Positions 1 through 8,062 of a stretch of DNA of 38,726 nucleotides are shown here, in pieces. Position 1 is the stretch's first letter. Each line of letters begins with the position of its first letter. Under the pieces are notes generated by a model that was not told the DNA's origin, made no database searches, and worked only from the letters and a program-made list of their open reading frames with translations. The stretch lies in NCBI GenBank assembly GCA_003242675.1, contig QGVE01000009.1, positions 1 through 38,726 of the forward strand. Direction: 5' to 3'. A program made the position numbers and the translations under genes. The stretch comes from Bacillota bacterium. Its GTDB lineage: Bacteria; Bacillota_E; Symbiobacteriia; Symbiobacteriales; Symbiobacteriaceae.

Positions 1-185
1 CCGCCCTTGCCGAACGGCATGCCGCCCTTGTCGAAGGGCATCCCGCCGGGGCCGAAGGGCATGCCCCTCATGCCGAACGGCATCCCCTTGAAGTACGGCT
101 TTTCCATGCCATAGGGCATGCCGCCCGTCCCCATGGGATCGGCCGCGTCGCCGTAGGGCGTGGCCCCCATGTCGTCCCAGCTCAT
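1..185 (-). CDS. Met/Gly/Pro/Phe repeat protein, N-terminal part (cut by window edge)
   Basis: The frame starts at ATG 185 behind a strong ribosome binding site (GAGGAGG, plus positions 193-200) and runs off the window after 61 codons. After an acidic start (MSWDDMG) it becomes a low-complexity protein built on a GMPFG or GMPYG unit. Five copies are visible between residues 22 and 59, spaced 7 to 12 residues apart and separated by Lys, Arg, Asp or Gly. No known domain is recognised. Met/Pro/Gly-rich repeats of this kind occur in spore-coat, exosporium and metal-binding proteins, but nothing here decides between these. It follows the 44-aa gene at 207-341 by 21 bases, so the two are probably cotranscribed. 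The coding call is well supported by the ribosome binding site and the regular repeat; the function is unknown. Confidence 0.75.
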   Translation of the reverse strand, partial: MSWDDMGATPYGDAADPMGTGGMPYGMEKPYFKGMPFGMRGMPFGPGGMPFDKGGMPFGKG

Positions 186-206
186 CGCCGCAACCTCCTC
201 GTCAGA

Positions 207-341
207 TCATATCTTCTCGGTCCGACCCCCGCAGCGGCACCCGCCACCGGCCTTCCGGGAACTGGCCGCCCGCGGCGTCGGCAGACGGCCGGCCTGCTGC
301 TTGACGGTCGCGGGCTTGCCGCGGAATCGAGTCCACATCAT
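207..341 (-). CDS. small basic Cys/Gly-rich protein, 44 aa, unknown function
   Basis: The start is one of two consecutive ATG codons (341 or 338), with GAGGTGA 6 bases upstream. The product is strongly basic, has no membrane segment, and ends in a short glycine/cysteine patch (GGGCRCGG, residues 32-39). It matches no family I recognise. The gene sits directly upstream of the GMPFG-repeat gene and diverges from the NUDIX gene at 422, so the 80-base gap 342-421 should hold both promoters. No convincing sigma-A hexamers were found there. The case for a real gene rests on the ribosome binding site and its tight spacing to the next gene; it could also be a leader peptide. Confidence 0.5.
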   Translation of the reverse strand: MMWTRFRGKPATVKQQAGRLPTPRAASSRKAGGGCRCGGRTEKI

Positions 342-421
342 GTCGATCACCTCACAGACCCAGCCTATGTGCGGAGGCCCGCGGCGGATCCGAAAACGAC
401 CTGTTTCGAAGGAGCTGTTCT

Positions 422-886
422 GTGGAGATGACCGCTGTCACGCGCGACTTCACGGTGGCGACCTTCGTCGTGCACGAAGGCAAGGTCCTCCTCCTCTGGC
501 ACCGGAAGCTGGGGATGTGGCTGCCCCCGGGCGGCCACATCGAGCCCAACGAGCTGCCGGACGAGGCGGCCGTGCGCGAGGTGCGGGAGGAGGCCGGCCT
601 GGAGGTGCGGCTGATCTCGCCGCCGGGGCTGCCCCCGGTTCCCGGCCCGCGCCAGCTGGCGCGCCCCGAGGGCGTCCAGCTCGAGCAAATCGCCCCGGGG
701 CACGAGCACATCGACCTCATCTACTTCGCCCGCCCGGCGGACCCCGCGGCCGTCCGGCTCACCGCCAACCACGAGGTCGACCGGGTGGGCTGGTACGGCC
801 CCGAGGATCTGGACCGCATACCCCTGACGGCCGAGGTGCGGGCGTGGGTGGAAAAGGCCCTGGCCGCGGCCGCAGAACGGGAGTGA
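422..886 (+). CDS. NUDIX hydrolase
   Basis: NUDIX hydrolases cleave nucleoside diphosphates linked to another group, using a metal-binding Nudix box. The full box (G-x5-E-x7-REUxEExGU) is present: G39 begins it, and REVREEAGL closes it near residues 53-61. The length of 154 aa is normal for a single-domain enzyme. I chose GTG 422 because AAGGAG lies 7 bases upstream; the ATG at 428 is 13 bases away. The gene is first in a plus-strand run with a lipoprotein, mobA and a two-component pair, only 6 bases before the next start. The substrate cannot be told from sequence. Confidence 0.92.
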   Translation: MEMTAVTRDFTVATFVVHEGKVLLLWHRKLGMWLPPGGHIEPNELPDEAAVREVREEAGLEVRLISPPGLPPVPGPRQLARPEGVQLEQIAPGHEHIDLIYFARPADPAAVRLTANHEVDRVGWYGPEDLDRIPLTAEVRAWVEKALAAAAERE

Positions 887-892
887 ACGCCG

Positions 893-1780
893 GTGCGCCG
901 ATGGCTCGTCGTTCTCGGAATCGTCCTGGCCCTCCTCACGGGGTGCGCCCGGGTGGAGCCCACCGCGGAGGCGGCGGCCGCCGCGGCGCAGGCATTCATG
1001 GAGTCGCTGGCGGCCGGCGACTTCGACCGGGTGTGGAACGCCCTGACGCCCGAGGCGCAGCGCCGGATGGGGACCGCACCGGTCGCCGCCTATCTGGACG
1101 ACCATCAGGTCACGTTCGCGGCGGTGGACGCCGCCCGGGAGGTGGAGCCCGGCGTGATGCGGGTGGCCGTGCGCGGCGTCGCCGTCCGCGACCCGGGCCG
1201 CACCGTCGAGTGGCCCGAGTGGTGGCTGACGCTCCGGTGGGAGGAGGACCGCTGGGCGGTCGCCTGGGCCGAGCCGCTCTTCGAGCCCGCCCTGAGCGCC
1301 TACCACAACACCGACTACCCGGAGCAGCTGGACCTCGCCCGCGACATCGTGGCCATCGATCCCCATCACTACCGCGGGCACCTGGAGCTCCACTACGCCT
1401 TTCGCGGCCTCGGGCGCATCCGGCAGGCGGAGCACGCGCTGAACGCCGCCTGGGCGCGCGCCACCGGGGCCCAGCGGGCCGACGTGATGGCGGCCCGGGC
1501 CCGGTTCAAGCTGGCGATCGGGGCGCCCGCCGAGGCCCTGGCGCTGGCCCGCGAGGCCCTGTCCCTGGCCCGGCCCTACGCGCCCGGCACCTACTCCGCC
1601 TCCTGGCAGGCCGAAACGCTGATCGTGGGCGCCCGGGCCGCCCTGGCCCTCGGCGACCGCGAGGCGGCGCAGGCGCTGGCGGATGAGGCCGCGGAACTCG
1701 ATCCGGCGAACGCGGCCCTGGCGGTATTCCGCTACCAGCTCGCGGCGGAGGGCCGTCTACAGATAGGAAGCGCGAGGTGA
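893..1780 (+). CDS. lipoprotein with NTF2-like and TPR-like regions
   Basis: The N-terminus is a lipoprotein signal: Arg-Arg, a hydrophobic stretch, then the lipobox LLTGC with Cys18 as the lipid-modified residue, so the product should be anchored outside the membrane. Residues 30-125 look like an NTF2-like fold (DUF4878-type: Ala-rich helix, then a W-rich beta sheet). Residues 135-295 are alanine-rich helical pairs resembling tetratricopeptide repeats, suggesting protein binding. The start is GTG 893, 6 bases after the NUDIX stop, with a weak ribosome binding site, so it may be translationally coupled. Fold assignments are from pattern only; the exact role is unknown. Proximity to a sensor kinase could mean it feeds envelope signals, but that is speculation. 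Confidence 0.82.
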   Translation: MRRWLVVLGIVLALLTGCARVEPTAEAAAAAAQAFMESLAAGDFDRVWNALTPEAQRRMGTAPVAAYLDDHQVTFAAVDAAREVEPGVMRVAVRGVAVRDPGRTVEWPEWWLTLRWEEDRWAVAWAEPLFEPALSAYHNTDYPEQLDLARDIVAIDPHHYRGHLELHYAFRGLGRIRQAEHALNAAWARATGAQRADVMAARARFKLAIGAPAEALALAREALSLARPYAPGTYSASWQAETLIVGARAALALGDREAAQALADEAAELDPANAALAVFRYQLAAEGRLQIGSAR

Positions 1781-1787
1781 GCGGTCC

Positions 1788-2402
1788 GTGGATGCGAAGA
1801 TGGAGGCGTGCGGCGTCATCCTGGCCGGGGGGCGGTCCAGCCGCATGGGCCGGAACAAGGCCCTGCTCGAACTGGGCGGGGAGCCCCTGATTCAGCGGCT
1901 GGTCCGGCGGTTCTCCGCCTGGTTCCGGCAGGTGGTCGTCGTGACCAACACCCCCGAGGAGTACGCCTTCCTCGGCGTGCCGATGGTCCGCGACCGGGCC
2001 CCCGGGCTCGGCCCCCTGGCCGGCCTGGAGGCCGGGCTGAAGGCAAGCCGGTACGAGCACGCGTTCTTCTGCGCGGTGGACATGCCCTTCGTCAGCGAGG
2101 CCCTGGTGCGCTACCTCGTGGCCGCGGCTCCCGGGTACGACGTCGTCGTGCCGGCTCCCGGCGGCGAGTACGAGCCGATGCACGCCGTGTACAGCCGGGG
2201 CTGCCTGCCCAGCATCGCCCGCAACCTGGAGGCCGGCAATCTCCGGCTGATCGCGATCTTCCCGGACGTGCGGGTCCGGGAGGTGTCGGACGCCGAGCTC
2301 GCGCCGTTCGGCGACCTCCGGCGGCTCTTCTTCAACTGCAACACGCCCGCGGACCTGGATCTGGCCCGCCGCTGGCTTGGGGAGGAAGGTCGGTCCCCGT
2401 GA
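1788..2402 (+). CDS. mobA: molybdenum cofactor guanylyltransferase MobA
   Basis: MobA transfers GMP from GTP to molybdopterin, making the guanine dinucleotide form of the molybdenum cofactor in the cytoplasm. The N-terminal nucleotide-binding signature LAGGRSSRMG (residues 12-21) with Lys24 is intact, PLAGLEAGL follows near 75-84, and the metal-binding Asp sits in CAVDMPF (D98). The 204-aa length is typical. GTG 1788 is favoured by GAGGTG 9 bases upstream; ATG 1800 is an alternative that still keeps the signature. The stop overlaps the kinase start by 4 bases (GTGA). No other molybdopterin genes are in the window, so the pairing with a sensor kinase is unusual; it might reflect control of a respiratory molybdoenzyme, but this is inference. 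Confidence 0.9.
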   Translation: MDAKMEACGVILAGGRSSRMGRNKALLELGGEPLIQRLVRRFSAWFRQVVVVTNTPEEYAFLGVPMVRDRAPGLGPLAGLEAGLKASRYEHAFFCAVDMPFVSEALVRYLVAAAPGYDVVVPAPGGEYEPMHAVYSRGCLPSIARNLEAGNLRLIAIFPDVRVREVSDAELAPFGDLRRLFFNCNTPADLDLARRWLGEEGRSP

Positions 2403-4330
2403 AGCCGTCCCGCGCGCTGTGGATCTCGCTGCTCTCCCTCGGCCTGCTCACCGCCGCGGCGGCCTTCCTGCCGCTGCGGGCGCCGGGCGGGGGCGAGCCG
2501 CTGCCGGCGCTTCTGCCCGCAGCGGCGCAGGTCGCCCTGATCGCGCTCCTCGTCTGGCTGGCCCAGCCGTGGCGGGTGGCCATCCGCGGCGCCCGGGGCG
2601 ACATCTCCATCTCCATGGCGATCGACGTCGCGGCGATGCTGCTCTTCCACCCGCTGGTCGCCGCGCTTGGCTCGGCCTTGGGCACCGCCCTCTACCACCT
2701 CGTCGGCGGTCCGTTCACCCGCCGGGTGGTCCGGGAGCAGCGAGTCCCCCGGGCCGTCATCCGCGGCATGGTCACCTTTTCCGCGGTCGCCCTCGGCAGC
2801 TGGGCGGCGCGCGTGATCCGCCCGACCCACGGGCCGATCGTCTTCACCGCCGACTGGCTGGCGCTCTTCCTCGGCATCTCCATCCGGCTCCTGATCCGCA
2901 TCGTCTTCTACCCGCTGGGCATGGCCGCCCTGCGGCAGGCGCCGGTCTGGCCCCACCTGCGGCGGGAGTGGGAGCGGCTGCCCCTGGTCCCGTTCCTGCT
3001 CGTCACGACCCTGGGCGGGACGGCCGCTCTGGTCTACCAGTACCAGCCCGCGGCCCTGGTGCTGCTCTTCGGCCCGCTGGCCTCCACCTGGTTCCTGTCG
3101 CAGGAGTTTCACCGGATGAACCAGCTCCTGGAGACGCTGGAGGACAAGGTCGCGGAACGCACGGCCCAGCTGGCGGAGACGGTGAGGGCCCTGGAGCGGC
3201 GGCTCGCCGAGTCGGAGGCCCTGCACGCGGTGGACGAGGCCATCAGCACGGCCATCAACCCCGACGAGGTGCTCGCCGTCATCGCCCGGGAGTCCGTGCG
3301 GGTGACGGGCGGATCCTCCGCCCTGATCACCCTGCTCACGCCCGACGGCTCCCGCCAGTTCGTGCGGGCCACCTACGGCGAGGGGATGAAGGGGTACGTC
3401 GGGCTGGAGCTGCCCATGGAGGGAAACCTGACCAGCCTGGTGCTGCAGACCGGGAAGCCCCACGTCTCGCGCGAGCCCCACCGGGACCCGCGCCTGAACC
3501 AGGAGCTGGTGCGGGCCGGCGGGTGGCGCGACGTGATCGAGGCCCCGATCCGGACCAAGGACCGCACCCTCGGCGTGCTGGTGGTGGCCAGCCGGCAGCC
3601 GGGCCGCTTCGACGACCAGCACCTGCGGCTGCTCACCCTGCTGGCCAACCAGGCCGGCCGGCTGATCGAGAACTCGGAGCTGCACGCCAAGGCGCGGGAG
3701 GTCGCAGTCCTGGAGGAGCGGAACCGGCTGGCCCGGGAGCTGCACGACTCGGTCACCCAGGTGCTCTTCGGGCTGACCCTGAACCTGGAGTCGGCGGTGG
3801 GGCTGCTGGACAGGCAGCCCGAAAAGGCCCGTGCCCTGCTCACCCGGTCCCGGGAGATGGCCGGCGAGGCGCTGGCGGAGATGCGGTCGCTGATCTTCGA
3901 GCTCCGGCCGGCGGCCCTGCAGGAGAAGGGGCTGGCCATGGCCCTCAGCAACCACATCAACCTGTTCCGCCGGCGGCACGGCGTCGAGGTGACCTTCACG
4001 CTGAACGGCGACGAACGGCTCAGCCCCGACGTGGAGTTCGCCCTTTACCGCGTGGCCCAGGAGGCGCTCAACAACGTGGCCAAGCACGCGCAGGCGCGCC
4101 ACGTGCGGGTGAAGCTGGATCTCCGGCCCGAGGAGGCGCGGCTGGAGGTCTGTGACGACGGGGTCGGATTCGACCCGACCGCTGGCGCGCCGAGCGGTTC
4201 CTTCGGTATGATCGGAATGAAAGAGCGGGTGAGCGAATTGAGGGGATCCCTGGAGGTCATATCCGCGCCCGGCCAGGGGACCTGCATACGCGCGCGCATC
4301 CCCGCAGCCTCCGGAGGTGATCCCGGCTGA
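2399..4330 (+). CDS. membrane sensor histidine kinase, NarL/LiaS type, with GAF domain
   Basis: This is the sensor of a two-component system. Residues 1-235 hold several hydrophobic helices forming a membrane region with no clear extracellular loop. A coiled coil follows (about 238-275), then a GAF domain (about 285-430). The HisKA_3 dimerisation domain has the phospho-acceptor in ARELHDSVTQ (His449). A HATPase_c domain ends the protein, with its N-box at EALNNVAKHA and G-box at DDGVGFD. The start is GTG 2399, overlapping the mobA stop by 4 bases, which indicates translational coupling. The 643-aa length fits this architecture. Its partner is the regulator that starts at 4327. The signal is unknown; GAF domains can bind small molecules, haem or a metal cluster. 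Confidence 0.93.
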   Translation: MKPSRALWISLLSLGLLTAAAAFLPLRAPGGGEPLPALLPAAAQVALIALLVWLAQPWRVAIRGARGDISISMAIDVAAMLLFHPLVAALGSALGTALYHLVGGPFTRRVVREQRVPRAVIRGMVTFSAVALGSWAARVIRPTHGPIVFTADWLALFLGISIRLLIRIVFYPLGMAALRQAPVWPHLRREWERLPLVPFLLVTTLGGTAALVYQYQPAALVLLFGPLASTWFLSQEFHRMNQLLETLEDKVAERTAQLAETVRALERRLAESEALHAVDEAISTAINPDEVLAVIARESVRVTGGSSALITLLTPDGSRQFVRATYGEGMKGYVGLELPMEGNLTSLVLQTGKPHVSREPHRDPRLNQELVRAGGWRDVIEAPIRTKDRTLGVLVVASRQPGRFDDQHLRLLTLLANQAGRLIENSELHAKAREVAVLEERNRLARELHDSVTQVLFGLTLNLESAVGLLDRQPEKARALLTRSREMAGEALAEMRSLIFELRPAALQEKGLAMALSNHINLFRRRHGVEVTFTLNGDERLSPDVEFALYRVAQEALNNVAKHAQARHVRVKLDLRPEEARLEVCDDGVGFDPTAGAPSGSFGMIGMKERVSELRGSLEVISAPGQGTCIRARIPAASGGDPG

Positions 4331-4962
4331 ACCCCATACGCATCCTGATTTGCGATGACCACTTCATGGTCAGGCAGGGGCTCGCCACGTACTTCGAGCT
4401 GCAGGACGACTTCGAGGTGGTGGGCGAGGCGGCCGACGGCCTCCAGGCGGTGGAGATGGTCCGGTCGCTGAACCCCGACGTGGTGCTCATGGACCTGATG
4501 ATGCCCAGGCTCGACGGCCTGAGCGCTCTGCGGGAGCTGAAGGGAACCGGAGCCCGGGTGATCATGCTCACCTCCTTCCTCGACCTGGAGAAGGCGATGG
4601 CCTGCATCGCGGAGGGGGCCCTGGGGTTCCTCACCAAGGACATCGAGCCCGCCGACCTGGTGGACGCGATCCGCGCCGTGTACCGGGGCGAGCCGCGCCT
4701 GCACCCCGAGGTCACGAAGCGGCTGATGGTCCACACGGCCAAGCCGCCCCAGCCCAGCAAGCGGGAGCTGCTCACGCCCCGCGAGCTGGACGTCCTGAGG
4801 GCCCTGGCCCACGGCCTGACCAACCGCGAGATCGCCGAGCGGCTGGTGATCAGCGAGACCACGGTGAAGACCCACATCTCCTCGATCCTGAGCAAGCTCC
4901 AGCTCGCCGACCGCACGCAGGCAGCCCTGTGGGCCGTGCGGGAAGGGCTGGTGGACGACTGA
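4327..4962 (+). CDS. NarL/LuxR-type response regulator with apparent CTG start
   Basis: The receiver domain has the acidic pair D10-D11, the phospho-acceptor Asp56 in VVLMDLMMP and the conserved Lys in FLTKDIEP. A GerE/LuxR helix-turn-helix follows (LTPRELDVLRALAHG to about residue 200), so it is a DNA-binding regulator paired with the upstream kinase. The first ATG (4366) would remove the beginning of the receiver domain, including both acidic metal-binding residues. The frame is open back to CTG 4327, which lies 6 bases after a perfect GGAGGTGA (4313-4320) and overlaps the kinase stop (cTGA). This gives the usual family N-terminus MNPIRILICDDH and 211 aa. The CTG start is inferred but strongly supported. 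Confidence 0.92.
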   Translation: MNPIRILICDDHFMVRQGLATYFELQDDFEVVGEAADGLQAVEMVRSLNPDVVLMDLMMPRLDGLSALRELKGTGARVIMLTSFLDLEKAMACIAEGALGFLTKDIEPADLVDAIRAVYRGEPRLHPEVTKRLMVHTAKPPQPSKRELLTPRELDVLRALAHGLTNREIAERLVISETTVKTHISSILSKLQLADRTQAALWAVREGLVDD

Positions 4963-4966
4963 CGCC

Positions 4967-4994
4967 CGCGCCTCCTCCTGTGGGAGGAGGCGCG
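4967..4994 (+). terminator. GC-rich hairpin after the response regulator
   Basis: A 12-bp perfect stem (4967-4978 with 4983-4994) with a 4-base loop begins 4 bases after the regulator stop. There is no U-run, so it may act with Rho or as an mRNA 3'-end stabiliser rather than a classical intrinsic terminator. Confidence 0.6.
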
Positions 4995-5059
4995 CCTCAT
5001 CCGAGCGGTGGCGTTGCAATCCCTACCGCCGCAGGATGCAGCGGCACCGCCCGGGCGCA

Positions 5060-5149
5060 TATACTGGAGCCGTGACCAGCAAATCCCCTGTCCCCCCATG
5101 TGAGGAAACAGGACGCCGTGCGGGAGGCGTCCTGTTTCTTTTTTCTTTT
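5060..5149 (+). ncRNA. candidate short non-coding transcript ending at a strong terminator
   Basis: The 323-base gap 4963-5285 has no plausible gene, yet it contains one of the best intrinsic terminators in the window (5106-5149). A possible -10 box TATACT lies at 5060-5065, though its -35 region is poor. A transcript from about 5072 would be roughly 75 nt. A CCTGT at about 5095 could pair with the ACAGG of the terminator stem, allowing an alternative fold. It might be a small RNA, or the leftover leader of a deleted operon in front of the orphan ATPase. The rest of the gap (5150-5285) shows only an ACTGTC/GACAGT spaced inverted repeat and no clear promoter. Confidence 0.3.
5106..5149 (+). 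terminator. intrinsic terminator without an upstream gene
   Basis: A perfect 12-bp stem (5106-5117 with 5126-5137) has an 8-base loop and is followed by C-T6-C-T4. It reads on the plus strand and lies 144 bases after the response-regulator stop, beyond that gene's own hairpin. Confidence 0.88.
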
Positions 5150-5285
5150 GCCGTGTGTCTGAACTGAGCGGCAGGAACCGATCGTCTTACTGTCGAAATC
5201 CATCGACCATGCACTGTGCTCTGACAGTTGAAGCGAATGGGGTCCTGCAGGTCCAGCCGCGCGGAAGAGGTGGTCAGCGTACGAT

Positions 5286-6146
5286 ATGATTCAACTGATT
5301 AATGTCAATAAGCACTTCGGACCGCTGCACGTGCTCGTCGACATCAACCTCACCGTCAGGGCCGGCGAAAAGCTCGTGGTCATCGGGCCGTCCGGCTCCG
5401 GAAAGTCCACGCTGGTCCGCTGCATGAACCTGCTGGAGCGGCCCACCAGCGGCACGGTGATCGTCGACGGCATCGACATCACGGCCCCGCGCGCGCCGCT
5501 GACCAAGGTGCGCCAGTCGATCGGCATGGTGTTCCAGCAGTTCAACCTCTACCCGCACATGACGGTGCTGGAGAACGTGACCTTGGCTCCCGTGCTGGTC
5601 AAGGGCATCCCCCGGGAGGAGGCCGAGGCCTCGGGCCTGCAGTTCCTGGAGCGGGTCGGCCTGAAACACAAGGCGCACGCCTACCCGTCCCAGCTCTCCG
5701 GCGGTCAGCAGCAGCGGGTGGCCATTGCCCGCGCGCTGAACATGCGGCCGAAGATCATGCTGTTCGACGAGCCCACCTCCGCCCTGGACCCGGAGATGGT
5801 CCAGGAGGTGCTCGACGTCATGATCAGCCTTTCGCAGGACGGGATCACGATGGTCGTGGTCACCCACGAGATGGGCTTTGCGCGCGAGGTGGCCGACCGG
5901 GTCATCTTCATGGACGGCGGCCAGATCCTGGAAGAAGGGCCGCCCGAGCACTTCTTCGCGTCGCCGGCCCACGAGCGGACGAAGCTGTTCCTCAGCCGGT
6001 CAACTCGGGCAACCAGCGACAGTCGTCCCTCACCGTATCACAATCGGGGCTGCACGCCTTCAAGCGTGCAGCCCCTCTGCTCCTTCATCCGAGGTTTCTA
6101 CTGCAGGGCGACGTCGTCGATGAAGAAGCTGGTCGGGTACAGGTAG
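5286..6146 (+). CDS. polar amino acid ABC transporter ATPase (GlnQ type) with run-on C-terminus
   Basis: This is the cytoplasmic ATPase of a glutamine/polar amino acid importer family. Walker A is GPSGSGKST (34-42), the Q-loop is in [12 protein letters not shown], the signature is LSGGQQQR, Walker B is [13 protein letters not shown], and the switch His is in VVTHEMGF. Family members normally end near HERTKxFLxxx at about 240 aa; here that point is Arg238. The frame has no stop there and continues for 48 residues with no family resemblance, through a hairpin (6047-6076), and ends inside the convergent protease gene. No permease or binding-protein gene is adjacent. The simplest reading is that a deletion removed the native stop and any downstream transporter genes. 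It may still be functional or may be a remnant. Confidence 0.85.
   Translation: MIQLINVNKHFGPLHVLVDINLTVRAGEKLVVIGPSGSGKSTLVRCMNLLERPTSGTVIVDGIDITAPRAPLTKVRQSIGMVFQQFNLYPHMTVLENVTLAPVLVKGIPREEAEASGLQFLERVGLKHKAHAYPSQLSGGQQQRVAIARALNMRPKIMLFDEPTSALDPEMVQEVLDVMISLSQDGITMVVVTHEMGFAREVADRVIFMDGGQILEEGPPEHFFASPAHERTKLFLSRSTRATSDSRPSPYHNRGCTPSSVQPLCSFIRGFYCRATSSMKKLVGYR
6047..6076. terminator. bidirectional hairpin between convergent genes
   Basis: A perfect 12-bp stem (6047-6058 with 6065-6076) has a 6-base loop and lies 22 bases past the protease stop on the minus strand. On the plus strand it falls inside the run-on tail of the ATPase frame. It lacks a strong U-run on either side. Confidence 0.6.
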
Positions 6147-7801
6147 TCGGTGGTGGCGCTGAACTCCAGCCGCACCGTCTGGCCCGCATACCCGGAGAGG
6201 TTGACCGTCTCCTGCACCCACTGGTTCCGCACATCCCGGTTGCTCCGGGTGACCAGGGTGGTGAGCAGGGTGCCGCTCGGGCTGTAGAGGCGCACCCTGA
6301 GGTAGTCGAAAGCGGTGGCGCTTCCCTCGTTGGAGGTCATGTACCACCAGAACGTCAGCCGCCCGCCCTGGGGGATCGTCACCGTCTGGCTGATGGCGTC
6401 GGTGGCGTTGTTGTAGCCGCCCAGCCAGGCGCTGTAGCTGCCGGTCCGCGGCCGGTAGGTGCTGATCAGCTGGTAGCCGCCCGAGGAGGTCTGCACCCAC
6501 GGAGCCGTGCCGTTTTCGAACCCCCCGTTCTGGATCTGGTTCCCGCCGGGCTGGCCTGGATCGCCGGGATCCCCGGGGCCACCCTGGCCCGTGACCGCCT
6601 TGTAGGCGTTGATGCGGCCGCCGGTCCAGTAGGTGCCGGTGCCCGGAATCTTGTCCGCGGTCTGCATGATGCGCTCCCAGATCTGGGCATTGGTCAGCCC
6701 CTGCGAGGCCAGGAGCCCCGCCAGGCCGGCCACGTGGGGGGTCGCCATCGATGTGCCGCTGATGGTGTTGTAGGTGCTCCCGCGCCACGTGGAGTAGATG
6801 TTGGAGCCCGGTGCGCCGACCTCCACCCAGCTGCCGTAATTGGAGAAGGACGAGCGGGTGTCGGAGCTGGTGGTGGAGGCGACGGCGAAGCAGTTGCTGT
6901 AGTACGCCGGGTAGGAGGGTGCGCTGGTGTTCTCGTTGCCGGCGGCGCAGGCCAGGAAGGCCCCGCGGTTCCAGGCGTAGTTCACGGCGTTCTGCAGCGT
7001 AGTGGCGCCGGTCGGGGCGCCGAGGCTCAGGTTGATCACCTTGGCGCCGTTGTCCGCCGCCCAGATGATGCCGTTGGCCACGTTCGCCAGGGTGCCGCTG
7101 CCCGAGTTGTTCAGCACCCGCACCGGCATGATCCGGCACTCGGGGCACATCCCGGCGCCGCCGGTGGCGTTGTCGGTCTCCGCCGCCGCCGTGCCGGCCA
7201 CATGGGTGCCGTGGCCGTTGCCGTCGTCGGGAGCGGTGTCCCCGTCGACGAAGTCATACCCGGGCACGATCTTGCCGTCCAGGTCCGGGTGGTTGCGCTG
7301 CACCCCGGTGTCGACCACGGCGATGATCGTGTTCGAGCTGCCCCGGGTCACGTCCCAGGCCTCGTAGGCGTCGATCCGGTCCCACGCCCACTGCTGGCTG
7401 ACCCCGGGGTCGTTGGGCGTCCAGTACGCCTGCAGGATGTAGTTGGGCTCGGCGTAGACGACGTCGGGGTTTGCCTTCAGGGCCTGGAGGACCGACTCCG
7501 CGGCCTTCGGGTCGCTCTTGGCCGACAGGGCCGGGAACTCCAGCACGTCCACGTCCAGGGCGGCCACCCGGTCCACCAGCTTCGCCCCGAGCTGGGCGGC
7601 AATGGCAGCCCGCTGGGCCGCGGCGACCTGGGGCTTGAACTGGACCAGGAACTGGCCCGGGACCGCCGGAACCTCCAGGTCTGCCCGCACCTGTTCCTTG
7701 TCCTTCGGGGACACCGCGGGAGACTGCGCCAGTGCCGCGTGCTGGACCGAGACCGCCAGCGCCGCGCACAGGGCCACGAACCACATCGCCACTCGCTTCA
7801 T
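6098..7801 (-). CDS. secreted subtilisin-like serine protease (S8) with C-terminal beta domain
   Basis: This is an exported subtilase. Residues 1-25 form a Sec signal peptide (MKRVAMW, hydrophobic core, AALA cleavage site). Residues 45-125 are an I9-like inhibitory propeptide (FLVQFKPQ, then YAEPNYIL). The catalytic triad is visible: Asp164 in VVDTGVQ, His200 in GHGTHVAG and Ser351 in [12 protein letters not shown], with the oxyanion Asn289 in AAGNEN. A Gly/Pro/Asp linker near 410-422 leads to a C-terminal beta-rich domain (about 425-567, beginning NGGFENG) of the kind used for substrate or surface binding. The start at ATG 7801 follows AGGAGGAGG. It is monocistronic and convergent with the ATPase gene, whose frame overlaps its last 49 bases. 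A role in extracellular protein degradation is inferred. Confidence 0.95.
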   Translation of the reverse strand: MKRVAMWFVALCAALAVSVQHAALAQSPAVSPKDKEQVRADLEVPAVPGQFLVQFKPQVAAAQRAAIAAQLGAKLVDRVAALDVDVLEFPALSAKSDPKAAESVLQALKANPDVVYAEPNYILQAYWTPNDPGVSQQWAWDRIDAYEAWDVTRGSSNTIIAVVDTGVQRNHPDLDGKIVPGYDFVDGDTAPDDGNGHGTHVAGTAAAETDNATGGAGMCPECRIMPVRVLNNSGSGTLANVANGIIWAADNGAKVINLSLGAPTGATTLQNAVNYAWNRGAFLACAAGNENTSAPSYPAYYSNCFAVASTTSSDTRSSFSNYGSWVEVGAPGSNIYSTWRGSTYNTISGTSMATPHVAGLAGLLASQGLTNAQIWERIMQTADKIPGTGTYWTGGRINAYKAVTGQGGPGDPGDPGQPGGNQIQNGGFENGTAPWVQTSSGGYQLISTYRPRTGSYSAWLGGYNNATDAISQTVTIPQGGRLTFWWYMTSNEGSATAFDYLRVRLYSPSGTLLTTLVTRSNRDVRNQWVQETVNLSGYAGQTVRLEFSATTDYLYPTSFFIDDVALQ

Positions 7802-7866
7802 GGGTCCTCCTCCTTTCCCGTTTTGCCGACCGCTTTCGGCCGGCGCCGCTTTTCAGCGGTGTCGTT

Positions 7867-7896
7867 ATGGTAAAGCGGCCTGGGGAGGAAGGACAA
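7867..7896 (-). promoter_or_regulatory. possible sigma-A promoter for the subtilase
   Basis: On the minus strand TTGTCC (7891-7896) and TACCAT (7867-7872) are 18 bases apart, each 4 of 6 to consensus. Between this site and the ribosome binding site lie two small GAAA-type hairpins (about 7820-7860), which may stabilise the mRNA 5' end. Confidence 0.35.
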
Positions 7897-7956
7897 GGGA
7901 GGGGCGCCACTTTTCGCCAACGGCTGAATAGTTCACTGTCGCATCGGAGACGAGAA

Positions 7957-8001
7957 GCAGAACGCACCGACGGCCTTCGACAGGCCAACGGTGCGTTCTG
8001 C
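7957..8001. terminator. terminator-like hairpin downstream of argH
   Basis: A 13-bp perfect stem (7957-7969 with 7989-8001) encloses a second 5-bp stem (7972-7976 with 7982-7986). It lies 61 bases past the argH stop on the minus strand. The flanking U-run is weak (GCTTCTC on the minus strand). Confidence 0.6.
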
Positions 8002-8062
8002 GCGTTTCTCCCGTCGGGAGCCTGCGCAGGCCAGCTTCCTCCGAAGGAGTCGTGCCACCGGC

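Noticed and set aside
342..421. A sigma-K promoter (CATAGGCTG) for the GMPFG-repeat pair
   Set aside because: The -10 fits 5 of 6 fixed bases, but no acceptable -35 lies at the right distance.
160..1686. A 508-codon plus-strand frame over the NUDIX and lipoprotein genes
   Set aside because: It is Arg/Gly/Pro/Ala-rich with no motifs and is out of frame with two well-supported genes that have ribosome binding sites and family signatures.
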